The notes under the pieces are model-generated. The model saw only the letters and a list, made by a program, of their open reading frames with translations, ran no database searches and was not told where the DNA came from. The position numbers and the translations under genes are program-made. Below are positions 42,130 through 51,129 of a stretch of DNA of 64,000 nt, piece by piece. Location: positions 1 to 64,000 of the forward strand of contig NZ_JANUFF010000015.1 of assembly GCF_024806495.1 (NCBI RefSeq), in the 5' to 3' direction. The stretch comes from Chryseobacterium sp. JUb7. Lineage in GTDB: Bacteria; Bacteroidota; Bacteroidia; Flavobacteriales; Weeksellaceae. Every line of letters starts with the position of its first letter. Position 1 is the first letter of the stretch.

Positions 42130-44670
42130 TTAAATCTTTTCAACCGGAATTTCTTCCTTCTTTTTATTCTTATTCATCCAGAAAATTCCAAAGGCACTTA
42201 ATGCAATAAATAATCCGAAGCAAAGCATTGAAATCCATTTTCCGGTTTCAATAACTTGCGGTTCAAAAATCATTCTGATGTTATGTTTTCCTGCAGGAAC
42301 ATGTACGGCACGAAGTAAATAGTCGGCTTTGATGTACGGTACTTCTTTTTCGTCTACAAACATTTTCCATCCGTGAGGATAGTAGATTTCGGAAAATACA
42401 GCTAATTGAGGAGTCTTAGAATCTGATTTAAATTCCAGTTCATTCGGACGGTATTTTGTTAAACTGATCACAGCTGTCGGATCTGCCTGTACCGTTTTTC
42501 CGGTGAAGTAATTTTTATCTGAAGAGGCAATTACGGCTGTTTTTTTACTATCGATTACACCAATTGATTTAATTTCTTCATTCGGAGTGTTCACAAACTT
42601 TAAATCACTTACAAACCATGCATTTCCGTTAGCTTTAGGATTCGGAACGGCCTGAGGCTGCTCTGGTCCGCCTACAACCCAATATTTGGCATTCAGTAAA
42701 TTCAGTACATTCGGCACTTTCACAGAATCCATGATCTGGAAATATTCATTAATGACATCATCATATCTTCTTAATTTCACGGCGTGATAGCCACCGATTG
42801 AAGACTTGAAATAAGACGTATTGGTTTCACTGAATGTTCCTAAAATATTATTGAAAACTCTATAATGAGTTTTATCTTTTTCGGCAATGGTCTCTAATGT
42901 TTTATTAACATGAACACTTGATAAAATAGAGCTTAAACTAGGGTTGGCTTCCACTTTTTCAGCCAGAAGATCTGAGCCTTCAGTCTGGAACGGGTTTTCA
43001 GCAAATACTTTATCAACATAATTTTCATCGTTTAAATAGCGCTTATTTACTGTCCAAAGATCAAATAAACTTACGGCTCCGATGATCATCAAAGCAATAT
43101 TCTGACTTAGTTTTTGCTTTAATACCATAAATAAAGCAGCTGCTGTAATTGCTACATAAATAAAAGCTTTTATAGCATCGATTCTGAATAGTTTAAATCT
43201 TTCTTCTGTTAAATAATCAAGTAAGAATGGCGGTAAATAGGTTCTTTCATTTGAAGTTGAGAACCCTAACAAAGATTTTCCGGCTATTAAAAGAATTAAT
43301 AATAATCCTAAAGTTGCCCCACTTACATAGAGCAGAATTTTCTGCTTATATTCCTGGGTTAATTTTTCATCAGTAAAGAATCTGTATAATCCGAGAATGG
43401 CTATTAACGGGAACAGCAATTCCACTACCACTAAGATAGAAGATGGTGCTCTGAATTTATTGTAAAACGGAACAAAATCTATAAAGAAGTCCGAAAGCAC
43501 CATAAAGTTGCTTCCCCAAGCCAGTAATATCGTTAAAATGGATGCTCCCAGAATCCAGTAGCGGTATTTTTTTGAAGCAAAAAAGAATCCTAAAACCGCA
43601 AGGAAACAAACGATCGCTCCCTGATAAGCCGGTCCGGAAGTTCCGGGCTGGTCGCCCCAGTAGGTTACTGATCCAAAGCCTTTTGAAACACGGTCCATTT
43701 CAGATTGAGAACTTACATTTTCCTGAACAAGCTCCTGAATTTTATTCATCATTTCTTTTCCTTCAGGTTCCTGGCTTCCGCCACCCATTAATCTTGGAAT
43801 GAAAAGATTCAGTGTTTCCAATTGTCCGTAGCTCCACATCAGTATGCTTTCTTTGTCCATTCCGGATTTTCCTGAAGTGTGGCTGTCATTCGTTAAGATC
43901 TGTTTTCCACGAACAGTTTCCTTAATATATTCTGAATTGGCCATGATTCTCTGAGAGTTCATTCCGATTCCGATAATTCCCGAAGCTGCAATGATCCCCG
44001 AGGAAATCAGAAAATGCTTCATCGGTGTTTTCTTCTGAATCGCTCTGATTAATTCAGATAAAAATAAAAACCCTAATGCTAGAAACAGATAATAGGTCAT
44101 CTGAGGGTGGTTTGCCGCTATCTGAAGTCCCATAAACAGGGTAGTGACAATGAATCCCCAAATGTATTGTTTCCTGATATAAACGAGTAATATTCCGGCC
44201 AGAAGCGGTGCGAAATATTCAATAGTGTTTACCTTACCATTGTGCCCCGCTGCAATGATGATATAAAAATAGGTTGAGAGTCCGAAGAAAGTGGCTCCCA
44301 ATAGAGCGTACTTCCAGTTTCTGACTACAACCATTCCCAACAGGAAAAATCCTGCAAAGAGTAAAAAAAGATAGTTAACAGGTCTTGGAAGAAAGTTAAG
44401 ATTACTATCAATCTTTTTGATAATATCACCTTTAAACTGGCTTCCCATCTGATAGGTAGGCATTCCTCCAAACATGGAATCACTCCAATATGTTTCTTTT
44501 CCGGTGTCTGCTCTGTAGTCCAGAAGCTCTTTTGCGCCTCCGCGATATTGTACAATATCATGCTGGAAAAGCTGTTTTCCTGTAAAAACAGGGGTAGAGT
44601 ATAAAAATGCTAAAACTATAAATACAACTAATGAAATTGCAATATAAATTAAGTTTTTATTTTTCGCCAT
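42130..44670 (-). CDS. YfhO-family membrane protein
   Basis: An 846-residue inner-membrane protein with about twelve transmembrane helices and a large extracytoplasmic C-terminal domain (~550-800) before a last helix (WISMLCFGLFIALSAFGIFW). YfhO proteins resemble GT-C glycosyltransferases and act on cell-envelope glycopolymers in Firmicutes. The first loop carries the family stretch FQHDIVQYRGGAKELLDYR and SMFGGMPTYQMG. The adjacent GT4-like enzyme supports an envelope-glycan role, but the substrate in Bacteroidota is not established. Confidence 0.87.
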   Translation of the reverse strand: MAKNKNLIYIAISLVVFIVLAFLYSTPVFTGKQLFQHDIVQYRGGAKELLDYRADTGKETYWSDSMFGGMPTYQMGSQFKGDIIKKIDSNLNFLPRPVNYLFLLFAGFFLLGMVVVRNWKYALLGATFFGLSTYFYIIIAAGHNGKVNTIEYFAPLLAGILLVYIRKQYIWGFIVTTLFMGLQIAANHPQMTYYLFLALGFLFLSELIRAIQKKTPMKHFLISSGIIAASGIIGIGMNSQRIMANSEYIKETVRGKQILTNDSHTSGKSGMDKESILMWSYGQLETLNLFIPRLMGGGSQEPEGKEMMNKIQELVQENVSSQSEMDRVSKGFGSVTYWGDQPGTSGPAYQGAIVCFLAVLGFFFASKKYRYWILGASILTILLAWGSNFMVLSDFFIDFVPFYNKFRAPSSILVVVELLFPLIAILGLYRFFTDEKLTQEYKQKILLYVSGATLGLLLILLIAGKSLLGFSTSNERTYLPPFLLDYLTEERFKLFRIDAIKAFIYVAITAAALFMVLKQKLSQNIALMIIGAVSLFDLWTVNKRYLNDENYVDKVFAENPFQTEGSDLLAEKVEANPSLSSILSSVHVNKTLETIAEKDKTHYRVFNNILGTFSETNTSYFKSSIGGYHAVKLRRYDDVINEYFQIMDSVKVPNVLNLLNAKYWVVGGPEQPQAVPNPKANGNAWFVSDLKFVNTPNEEIKSIGVIDSKKTAVIASSDKNYFTGKTVQADPTAVISLTKYRPNELEFKSDSKTPQLAVFSEIYYPHGWKMFVDEKEVPYIKADYLLRAVHVPAGKHNIRMIFEPQVIETGKWISMLCFGLFIALSAFGIFWMNKNKKKEEIPVEKI

Positions 44671-44703
44671 GCTGGTTATTATCTTTTATTTTCTGGGATT
44701 TTT

Positions 44704-44934
44704 TTACCTTTTGCCATTACTTTCTTTTACCTCTTCGTAATCTACAGTTTCTGCATCCCACTTGAGATTCTGATTGGTATTCTTGTGAGAGTTTAGATCT
44801 TGTTGATTATTATTTTGGTTGTTATTATTGTTAAATCTATAACTGTAAAATGTTTTAAAGAAAATCCTTTTCAGAATATTCCAGACAAAGAAAATAATAA
44901 TCGCGGTGAGTACTAACTCAAGAATGTACTTCAT
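44704..44934 (-). CDS. DUF4834-like small membrane protein
   Basis: A 76-residue protein with one N-terminal transmembrane helix (YILELVLTAIIIFFVWNIL), a basic stretch (KRIFFKTFYSYRF), an asparagine/glutamine-rich linker and an acidic tail ending DAETVDYEEVKESNGKR. The layout matches DUF4834, found in Bacteroidota next to yfhO. It sits in the operon 33 nt before yfhO. Function unknown. Confidence 0.75.
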   Translation of the reverse strand: MKYILELVLTAIIIFFVWNILKRIFFKTFYSYRFNNNNNQNNNQQDLNSHKNTNQNLKWDAETVDYEEVKESNGKR

Positions 44935-44960
44935 AACTTTTAATTTTAAAAACTTCTACA

Positions 44961-46010
44961 TTATTTTGCGGAAGGATTTACCATTACAGAAGATTTTGAA
45001 ACGCTCTTCATAGACTGAGACTGTTTTCCGTCTGAAATAGTTTCAATCTGAGTGGTTACAACATTAATATTCTGGTTGGTGATCCATCCTGTATTTTGAT
45101 CAAACTTCATTGTACCGTTTTGTACAAGTTCACTGCTTAAGCTGTGTGTGATAGGTCCCTGATTTTGTTTTTCTGTTTTCTTAGGAATTCCTCCGGTTAC
45201 AGAAACTTCAGCAACACCATTTCCAACACTTGTTAAAACATAGTTTGATGTTACCTTTATTTTACCACTCGGATCTGCATTTTCGCTGTTGGTCCATTTT
45301 CCACCTAACTTGATTCCTTTTTTAGGAATAATCGTCAGGTTTTTTGTAAACTGATCTTTAAGTACCTTTTCATTAAAAGATTCTTTAAGACTGGCAACAA
45401 CACTTTCTTTTTGATTTTTATCTTTAAGAATCGTCCCTACAGCATTAGAAACTTTAGTATAAATGGCATCAAAACCTGTAATTGAAATTACATTTCCTTT
45501 AGTATCCATTTTCATATTTAGCTTGTTACCTGTAAGAGCTTTGTTGATGTTCCAGATCATTTTAAGGTCATCCTCTTTAGGAATTGGCAATTTTGTATCT
45601 ACAATGATTGTTTTTCCGTCTGCGGTCTGAGAATTTCTTTTTCCGATGAGATTAAGGGTCATGTCATATACATTTCCTTTGATATCATTCACTGTGAAAC
45701 TCATTTCGTCAGTAGATTCACTTGTTCCGTTAAGGGTTTTTCCTTTAGGATCGGTCATGGTTTTTGTATCTCTCTGATAGGTTGTCAGAGGATAGGTTTT
45801 TCCTTTTTCAAGCTTGAAAGTCTGAGTGAAAATACCTGCAGAATCTTTAATTGCGGGATTTGCCTCCACTTTAGCTACTGAATCGGCAGGAACTTCTACC
45901 GTGATGGTTTTTCCTGTTTTAGGATCTACTTTTGTGATTTTTGTCGTCTCTTTTTTACAAGAAATAAGAGCTATAGATGATATAAGTGCTAGTGCTGCAA
46001 TGTTCTTCAT
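44961..46010 (-). CDS. Hypothetical lipoprotein, possibly DUF6263
   Basis: About 349 residues starting at the ATG at 46010, which opens a lipoprotein signal (IAALALISSIALISC, Cys18). The rest is a soluble, strand-rich domain (VEVPADSVAKVEANPAIKD, KTYPLTTYQRDTKTMTDPKG, KLGGKWTNSENADPSGKIKV) similar to a Bacteroidota lipoprotein family I recall as DUF6263; the name is tentative. The frame is open 33 codons further upstream, but that part overlaps the serine hydrolase gene end and has no signal. Co-transcribed with its neighbours. Confidence 0.75.
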   Translation of the reverse strand: MKNIAALALISSIALISCKKETTKITKVDPKTGKTITVEVPADSVAKVEANPAIKDSAGIFTQTFKLEKGKTYPLTTYQRDTKTMTDPKGKTLNGTSESTDEMSFTVNDIKGNVYDMTLNLIGKRNSQTADGKTIIVDTKLPIPKEDDLKMIWNINKALTGNKLNMKMDTKGNVISITGFDAIYTKVSNAVGTILKDKNQKESVVASLKESFNEKVLKDQFTKNLTIIPKKGIKLGGKWTNSENADPSGKIKVTSNYVLTSVGNGVAEVSVTGGIPKKTEKQNQGPITHSLSSELVQNGTMKFDQNTGWITNQNINVVTTQIETISDGKQSQSMKSVSKSSVMVNPSAK

Positions 46011-46020
46011 TTGAATTTTT

Positions 46021-47142
46021 TTAATTTTTACTACTATTTTTAAATATATTTTCTGCGATATCCTGCAGTTTCCCCTGCGAAGACATATCAGATTCATTGG
46101 AAAGTACAATTACTCCCATATTTTTTGACGGATAGATATGAAGGGTACTCGAAAAACCGAATGTTCCTCCGGTATGCCAAATAGTTTGGCTGCCATCTTC
46201 ATTTTTATGAATTCTCCAGAATAATCCGGTTTCGTCACTTTCATTTTTTACAACGGGAGTATGAGAAGCCTGAACATATTGGTCATTTTTATTCAGATGA
46301 TACTGAATATATTTTACAAGATCTCCTGTGGTAGAGTAAATTCCTCCTGCAGGGGCCATGATGGTTGTAATATTTCGGGGCATTATCTTTCCCTTTTCAT
46401 TATAGCCGGTCAGCAGTTGAGATGAATTCGTACCAACAATGGTTTGATTCATTTTTAAAGGCTTTGTAATGTATTCAGAAAGTAATTTTTCATAACTTTT
46501 AGTATACACCTTTTCCAGAATATCTCCTGCAATCTGTGTTCCGACATTCGAGTATTTAAAATCTGTTCCCGGGGCAAAACCAATTTTAGCCTCATGAAGA
46601 TCTCTGTAAAAATCTTTTTTAGAATAGTTCTTATAAAAATCAGCGAGCAAAAAGGCAACAGAATCCATCGGTTTTTTAAAAGTCTCAGACTGATCCGGTA
46701 AAAACTGAGGCAACCCCGATGAATGTTTGGCTAAATTACCAATGGTTACCGGATGCTTTTCAAATTCCAGGTTAGGATAGTTTCCTTCTAAATATTTTCG
46801 GATGTCATCCTCCAGTTTTACTTTTTGGTCGACTAATGCATGAGCCAAAATTGTTCCAGTAAAGGTTTTGGTAATCGATGCAATCTCATAGACGCTTTTA
46901 GAGGTCGGAAGTTCAGATTTTCCTAATTCTGATGTTCCGTAATTATAAAAATAACTTTTACCATCTTTAAAAATGCCTATAGAAAGTCCGACACGGGCAG
47001 GATCTTTCATATACGCAGCAGCTTCCTTCTGAACAAGTCTGTCAAGTTCACTGACCTGGCGGTTGTCAGTAGGAATTTCTTTATTTTGAGCCTTGCATGT
47101 GACTAATGCAAGGCATAATGGTAAAAGTAATAGGGTTTTCAT
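46021..47142 (-). CDS. Serine hydrolase of the beta-lactamase / class C family
   Basis: A 373-residue exported lipoprotein-like enzyme (signal LLPLCLALVTC, Cys16). The beta-lactamase-fold motifs are complete: Ser89-x-x-Lys92 in SITK, Tyr-Ser-Asn in FKYSNVGTQIAG near 200, and HTGGT near 332. Family members include peptidases and esterases, and true AmpC resistance activity is not implied. The position among envelope genes suggests a role on cell-wall peptides. It starts 3 nt after the rlmB stop, in the same operon. Confidence 0.88.
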   Translation of the reverse strand: MKTLLLLPLCLALVTCKAQNKEIPTDNRQVSELDRLVQKEAAAYMKDPARVGLSIGIFKDGKSYFYNYGTSELGKSELPTSKSVYEIASITKTFTGTILAHALVDQKVKLEDDIRKYLEGNYPNLEFEKHPVTIGNLAKHSSGLPQFLPDQSETFKKPMDSVAFLLADFYKNYSKKDFYRDLHEAKIGFAPGTDFKYSNVGTQIAGDILEKVYTKSYEKLLSEYITKPLKMNQTIVGTNSSQLLTGYNEKGKIMPRNITTIMAPAGGIYSTTGDLVKYIQYHLNKNDQYVQASHTPVVKNESDETGLFWRIHKNEDGSQTIWHTGGTFGFSSTLHIYPSKNMGVIVLSNESDMSSQGKLQDIAENIFKNSSKN

Positions 47143-47145
47143 ACA

Positions 47146-47904
47146 TTATAGATTTGGAACTGCAGTCATTTTCTGCCTTACCGCTTCATACAAAATAGCT
47201 CCACAGGCTACAGATACATTCAGAGACTGTGTCTTTCCTTCAATTGGAAGTTTTATTTTTTCGTCTGAATGATGTAAAACTTCCTTGGAAATTCCGGTTT
47301 CTTCATTTCCCATTACAATAGCACATGGCTCTGTAAAGCTTACATCATAAATGAGTTTTTGAGCTTTTTCAGTAGCTGAGAATACAGAAATTCCACTTTG
47401 CTGTAAAAAATCTACAACATGAGCTAAGTTAGGCTCTTTACAGATTTTAATATTGTAAAGTGCTCCTGCAGAGGTTTTTATAGCGTCAGAGTTAATCGGT
47501 GCTCCTCCTTTTTCAGGAATAATAACGGCGTCTATACCTACACATTCTGCCGTTCTGCAGATTGCTCCGAAATTTCTTACATCAGTTAATCTGTCCAAAA
47601 TTAATAAAAAAGGCGTTTTTCCTTCTTCAAATAATTGAGGAACAATATCTTCAACTTTGTGAAATGGTACATCTGAAATAAATGCCACAACACCCTGATG
47701 GTTTTTTCTCGTAAATCTGTTCAGTTTCTCAACCGGAACGTAATTGGGACGAATTTTGTTTTTAGCTAAAACAGTTTTTAATTCAGCATAAATTTCTCCC
47801 TGTAGCGCGTTCTGCACAAAGATTTTATCAATTGTTTTCCCTGCTTCAATAGCTTCAATTACGGGACGCAGCCCGAAAATAAAATCGTCTTTCTTATCTG
47901 TCAT
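47146..47904 (-). CDS. rlmB: 23S rRNA (guanosine-2251-2'-O)-methyltransferase
   Basis: A 252-residue SpoU-class methyltransferase expected to methylate the ribose of G2251 in 23S rRNA. It has an N-terminal substrate-binding domain (FIFGLRPVIEAIEAG, FVQNALQGEIYAEL) and the three SpoU motifs: NFGAICRTAECVGID, IVMGNEETGIS and LPIEGKTQSLNVSVACGAILYE. TrmH-like tRNA methyltransferases are the alternative, but the N-terminal domain fits RlmB. One nucleotide separates it from the dinB-like gene. Confidence 0.92.
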   Translation of the reverse strand: MTDKKDDFIFGLRPVIEAIEAGKTIDKIFVQNALQGEIYAELKTVLAKNKIRPNYVPVEKLNRFTRKNHQGVVAFISDVPFHKVEDIVPQLFEEGKTPFLLILDRLTDVRNFGAICRTAECVGIDAVIIPEKGGAPINSDAIKTSAGALYNIKICKEPNLAHVVDFLQQSGISVFSATEKAQKLIYDVSFTEPCAIVMGNEETGISKEVLHHSDEKIKLPIEGKTQSLNVSVACGAILYEAVRQKMTAVPNL

Positions 47905-47905
47905 T

Positions 47906-48376
47906 TTAATATTTTTCTCCTAAAATTGCTCTTTTTTGCGACATGATATATCCATAATGCAAGCTCTCGTGCATATTGTTGAAAATGATCGCATCCTGAA
48001 TACTTTTCAGATCCATCCCGAAACTTGTAGTATAAGGGGTATAGTCTGAAAAAAAATCACTATCATAATCTTTCATCAGAATTTTTGAAGTTTCAGTCAG
48101 TAAAAACTCAAGGTCTTCCACTTCTGATTTTTGAACATTTAAGTTCGGTAAGGTTCCCTTTTTGTAGGTTTCAATCCAATATTTATCAATTCTGAAAGGG
48201 TTTCCACTGAGGTAGTAATGCAAAAGCTGCTGTGTGGCAACGGTATGTGCAATGTTCCAGTAAATATTGTTGTTAAAACCATCCGGAATCAACAAAAGGT
48301 CTTCGTGAGAAGTATTCTGCAGGATATCCAAAAGGTTTCTTCTTACCTGTCTGTGAGCTTGAAAATGATAATTCAT
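47906..48376 (-). CDS. DinB-family protein
   Basis: A 156-residue four-helix-bundle protein of the DinB/YfiT type. Expected metal ligands are visible: His in NIYWNIAHTVATQQLLHYYL and the HESLHYG motif near residue 135. Members include thiol-dependent S-transferases, but the substrate here is unknown. It is the first gene of a long minus-strand operon and has the best promoter in the window outside the tRNAs. Confidence 0.87.
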   Translation of the reverse strand: MNYHFQAHRQVRRNLLDILQNTSHEDLLLIPDGFNNNIYWNIAHTVATQQLLHYYLSGNPFRIDKYWIETYKKGTLPNLNVQKSEVEDLEFLLTETSKILMKDYDSDFFSDYTPYTTSFGMDLKSIQDAIIFNNMHESLHYGYIMSQKRAILGEKY

Positions 48377-48396
48377 TTTGCAAAATTTTTAATCAC

Positions 48397-48427
48397 CAAA
48401 AATAGTTTAATAAACTGGAAATGACAA
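48397..48427 (-). promoter_or_regulatory. Promoter of the dinB-rlmB-...-glycosyltransferase operon
   Basis: On the minus strand TTG (48425-48427) followed after exactly 20 nt by TATTTTTG (48397-48404), the Bacteroidota -33/-7 pattern, 21 nt before the dinB-like ATG. No terminator is seen in the seven genes downstream. Confidence 0.6.
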
Positions 48428-48521
48428 TTTTTGAATGGTAGATTAAAGCAAAATTTATATATTTTTATGAAAAATTTCAATAATAGTATTGAGTTTTAAG
48501 GTTTCAAGTATTCTGAATCTC

Positions 48522-48587
48522 GCATTAATGCTGGAATATTTAACAAACTTTAACTCAAATATGGCATTAATTGTGTTGATTAATGCC
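48522..48587. promoter_or_regulatory. Three GCATTAAT motifs upstream of the bat operon
   Basis: The motif GCATTAAT occurs as a palindrome GCATTAATGC (48522-48531) and again as an inverted repeat GGCATTAAT-7nt-ATTAATGCC (48563-48571 and 48579-48587), ending 40 nt before the moxR ATG. The arrangement is operator-like for the moxR/bat genes, or for the divergent dinB operon. Confidence 0.4.
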
Positions 48588-48627
48588 AGTATTTATTAGA
48601 AATTTACCAATTATTTTAAATTAGACT

Positions 48628-49632
48628 ATGTCAGATACATATCAAGCAGAAGATATTCGTCAATTAACGGAGCAGGTAAAAGAGGCAAACTACCACTTTT
48701 CCCGTCTTCGGGACGAAATCAATAAGGTTATTATTGGTCAGGAATACATGATAGACCGCCTTTTGGTAGGTCTTTTGGGAAATGGCCATGTTCTCCTGGA
48801 AGGGGTACCGGGGCTGGCTAAAACTTTAGCGATAAAAACGTTGGCGGAAGCTGTTCATGGTGAGTTTTCAAGAATTCAGTTTACTCCGGATCTGCTTCCT
48901 GCGGATGTCGTGGGAACAATGATCTATAACGTAAAAGACAATGATTTTTCTATAAAAAGAGGTCCTGTTTTTGCCAATTTTGTATTGGCAGATGAGATCA
49001 ACCGTGCGCCTGCAAAGGTACAGTCGGCTCTTCTGGAAGTGATGCAGGAGAAACAGGTGACCATCGGTGATGAAACAATGAAGCTGCCGAAGCCTTTCCT
49101 CGTTTTGGCTACTCAAAACCCGATCGATCAGGAAGGTACTTATCTATTGCCGGAAGCGCAGAGTGACCGTTTTATGTTGAAATGTACGATCGATTATCCA
49201 AAATTTGAAGATGAAAGAACGGTCATGAGAATGGTTTCGACTTCTCATCAACCTGAAATAAAACCGGTTATTTCTCTTGAGCATATTGTAGCAGCTAAGG
49301 AATTGATCAATCAGATTTATCTGGATGAAAAGATCGAAAAATATATCCTGGATATGGTTTTTGCCACTCGTTTCCCAGAAGATTATGGTCTGTCTGAGCT
49401 TAAAAATTATATCAGTTTCGGAGCGTCTCCAAGAGCGTCAATTAACCTGGCGATTGCTTCGAGAGCCTATGCGTTCTTAAAAGGAAGAGCTTTTGTCATT
49501 CCTGAAGATGTAAAAGCATTAGCAAAAGATGTGTTGAGACACAGAATTGGTTTAACGTTTGAGGCAGAAGCAGAAGAGGTTTCATCGGAAGAAATTGTAA
49601 ACAGGATTTTAGCAAAAATTCAAGCGCCTTAG
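48628..49632 (+). CDS. MoxR-family AAA+ ATPase of the bat locus
   Basis: A 334-residue ATPase, probably chaperone-like, that works with the VWA-domain proteins encoded downstream. Walker A is GVPGLAKT at residues 59-66, Walker B is FVLADEINRAP, and sensor 1 is FLVLATQNP. The C-terminal part has the MoxR lid (GASPRASINLAIASRAYAFLKGR). The moxR-DUF58-BatABCD order is the bat (Bacteroides aerotolerance) locus. A GNAT gene, 6 nt downstream, is embedded in the operon. Confidence 0.95.
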   Translation: MSDTYQAEDIRQLTEQVKEANYHFSRLRDEINKVIIGQEYMIDRLLVGLLGNGHVLLEGVPGLAKTLAIKTLAEAVHGEFSRIQFTPDLLPADVVGTMIYNVKDNDFSIKRGPVFANFVLADEINRAPAKVQSALLEVMQEKQVTIGDETMKLPKPFLVLATQNPIDQEGTYLLPEAQSDRFMLKCTIDYPKFEDERTVMRMVSTSHQPEIKPVISLEHIVAAKELINQIYLDEKIEKYILDMVFATRFPEDYGLSELKNYISFGASPRASINLAIASRAYAFLKGRAFVIPEDVKALAKDVLRHRIGLTFEAEAEEVSSEEIVNRILAKIQAP

Positions 49633-49638
49633 TTTTTA

Positions 49639-50094
49639 ATGGAAGAAATTGTAATCAGAAAGGCTGTTCAACAAGATTGTGCTTCCATGTTGGAGCTCAT
49701 CAAAGAATTAGCCGAATATGAAAAGGCATTGCATGAAGTGACGTTAACTTTAGAGCAGTTTATTGAAGACGGGTTCGGTGAAAATCCTGTTTGGGGAGCT
49801 TTTGTAGCGGAATTTAACAGGAAGATTGTTGGTATTTCATTATACTATGACAGATATTCAACCTGGAAAGGGAGAAGATTATATCTCGAAGATTTGGTAG
49901 TCACTGAAACATTGAGAGGAAAACAAATCGGAAAGAAGCTGTTTGATGCTACACTGGGGTACGGAAAATCAAAACAATACAGTGGAATGGTTTTTCAGGT
50001 ATTGAACTGGAATGAGCCGGCCATTAATTTTTATAAAAAATACAGTCCGAAGTTTGACGATGAGTGGTTTAATGTATCTATTGAATTTAAATAA
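49639..50094 (+). CDS. GNAT-family N-acetyltransferase
   Basis: A 151-residue acetyltransferase. The acetyl-CoA loop LRGKQIGKKLFDAT and the following strand are clear, and RLYLEDLVVTETLRGK is the typical motif A context. The general sequence (EYEKALHEVTLTLEQFIEDGFG) resembles diamine/spermidine acetyltransferase-like proteins. It sits between moxR and the DUF58 gene, 6 nt after moxR, so it is expressed with the bat genes. Substrate and link to Bat function unknown. Confidence 0.88.
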   Translation: MEEIVIRKAVQQDCASMLELIKELAEYEKALHEVTLTLEQFIEDGFGENPVWGAFVAEFNRKIVGISLYYDRYSTWKGRRLYLEDLVVTETLRGKQIGKKLFDATLGYGKSKQYSGMVFQVLNWNEPAINFYKKYSPKFDDEWFNVSIEFK

Positions 50095-50175
50095 AATAGA
50101 AGTTGGAAGCTGGATGCAGGAAGTTTTTAAAATGTCAAAAAAACGCTCAAACACGAATACTCTCAAAAGCAGAAT

Positions 50176-51039
50176 ATGCAAATAAAAGATATTGTAAAAA
50201 AAGTAAAGCAGATTGAAATCCGTACCCGAAAGAAAACGGAAGCTTCTCTGATGGGACAATATCACAGTGCTTTTAAGGGGCAGGGAATGACTTTTTCGGA
50301 AGTTCGTCCTTATCAGTTCGGAGATGAAATCCGTAGAATCGATTGGAATAAAACAGCTCGTTTTCGGGAGCCATTTGTAAAAGTGATGGAAGAGGAAAGG
50401 GAATTGACGATGATGATTTTGGTAGATATTTCAGCTTCGATGGATTACGGTACCAAAACGCAGCTGAAAAGAGAATATGTAGCAGAAATTGCGGCAAGTT
50501 TAGGCTTTTCTGCAGCCGGAAATAATGATAAAGTAGGATTGATTTTGTTCGCGGATAAAGTCTACAAAGTCATTCCGCCTCAAAAGGGAAGGAAACATAT
50601 TCTCTCAATTATTAGTAATATTTTAACCGCGGATTATGTTCCTGCTGAATCAAAAATTGATAAAGCGATGGAATATATGATGGGAATTTTTAAAAGAAAA
50701 TCGCTGGTTTTCTTATTTTCAGATTTTGAAGATGACTATGATTCTAAAATACTCAGAGTTGCATCCAAAAAGCATCAGCTGCTCGGAATGAGAATTTATG
50801 ATGAAAAAGATAATGAAATTCCGGATGTTGGATATACTTTATTGTATGATTCGGAAACAGGAGAACAGGTCTGGGCAAATACTTCCAGTGCAAGATGGAG
50901 ATACACTTTTGCTGAAGCTCAAAAACAGAAATTAAAAGCTTTGGAAGAAGATTTTGCGAATAGTTCGGCCAGTTTTATGAATGTAAATACTGGTGAAGAT
51001 TATTCAAAATTGTTGTATAATTACTTCCAGAAAAAATAG
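50176..51039 (+). CDS. DUF58 / VWA-like protein of the bat locus
   Basis: A 287-residue soluble protein. The family motif GQGMTFSEVRPYQFGDEIRRIDWN (residues ~36-58) is followed by a von Willebrand A-like domain with a MIDAS DISAS (Asp84, Ser86, Ser88). DUF58 proteins bridge MoxR ATPases and membrane VWA proteins. It lies 81 nt after the GNAT gene. No membrane helix is present. Confidence 0.92.
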   Translation: MQIKDIVKKVKQIEIRTRKKTEASLMGQYHSAFKGQGMTFSEVRPYQFGDEIRRIDWNKTARFREPFVKVMEEERELTMMILVDISASMDYGTKTQLKREYVAEIAASLGFSAAGNNDKVGLILFADKVYKVIPPQKGRKHILSIISNILTADYVPAESKIDKAMEYMMGIFKRKSLVFLFSDFEDDYDSKILRVASKKHQLLGMRIYDEKDNEIPDVGYTLLYDSETGEQVWANTSSARWRYTFAEAQKQKLKALEEDFANSSASFMNVNTGEDYSKLLYNYFQKK

Positions 51040-51129
51040 ATAATGGGCAATGATCCTTCGCCTGTCGGAGGAAGCCCGTGGAGATTTAGAATAGAACAGA
51101 AGGCTTTAGCCAAATTTATTTACTGACCA

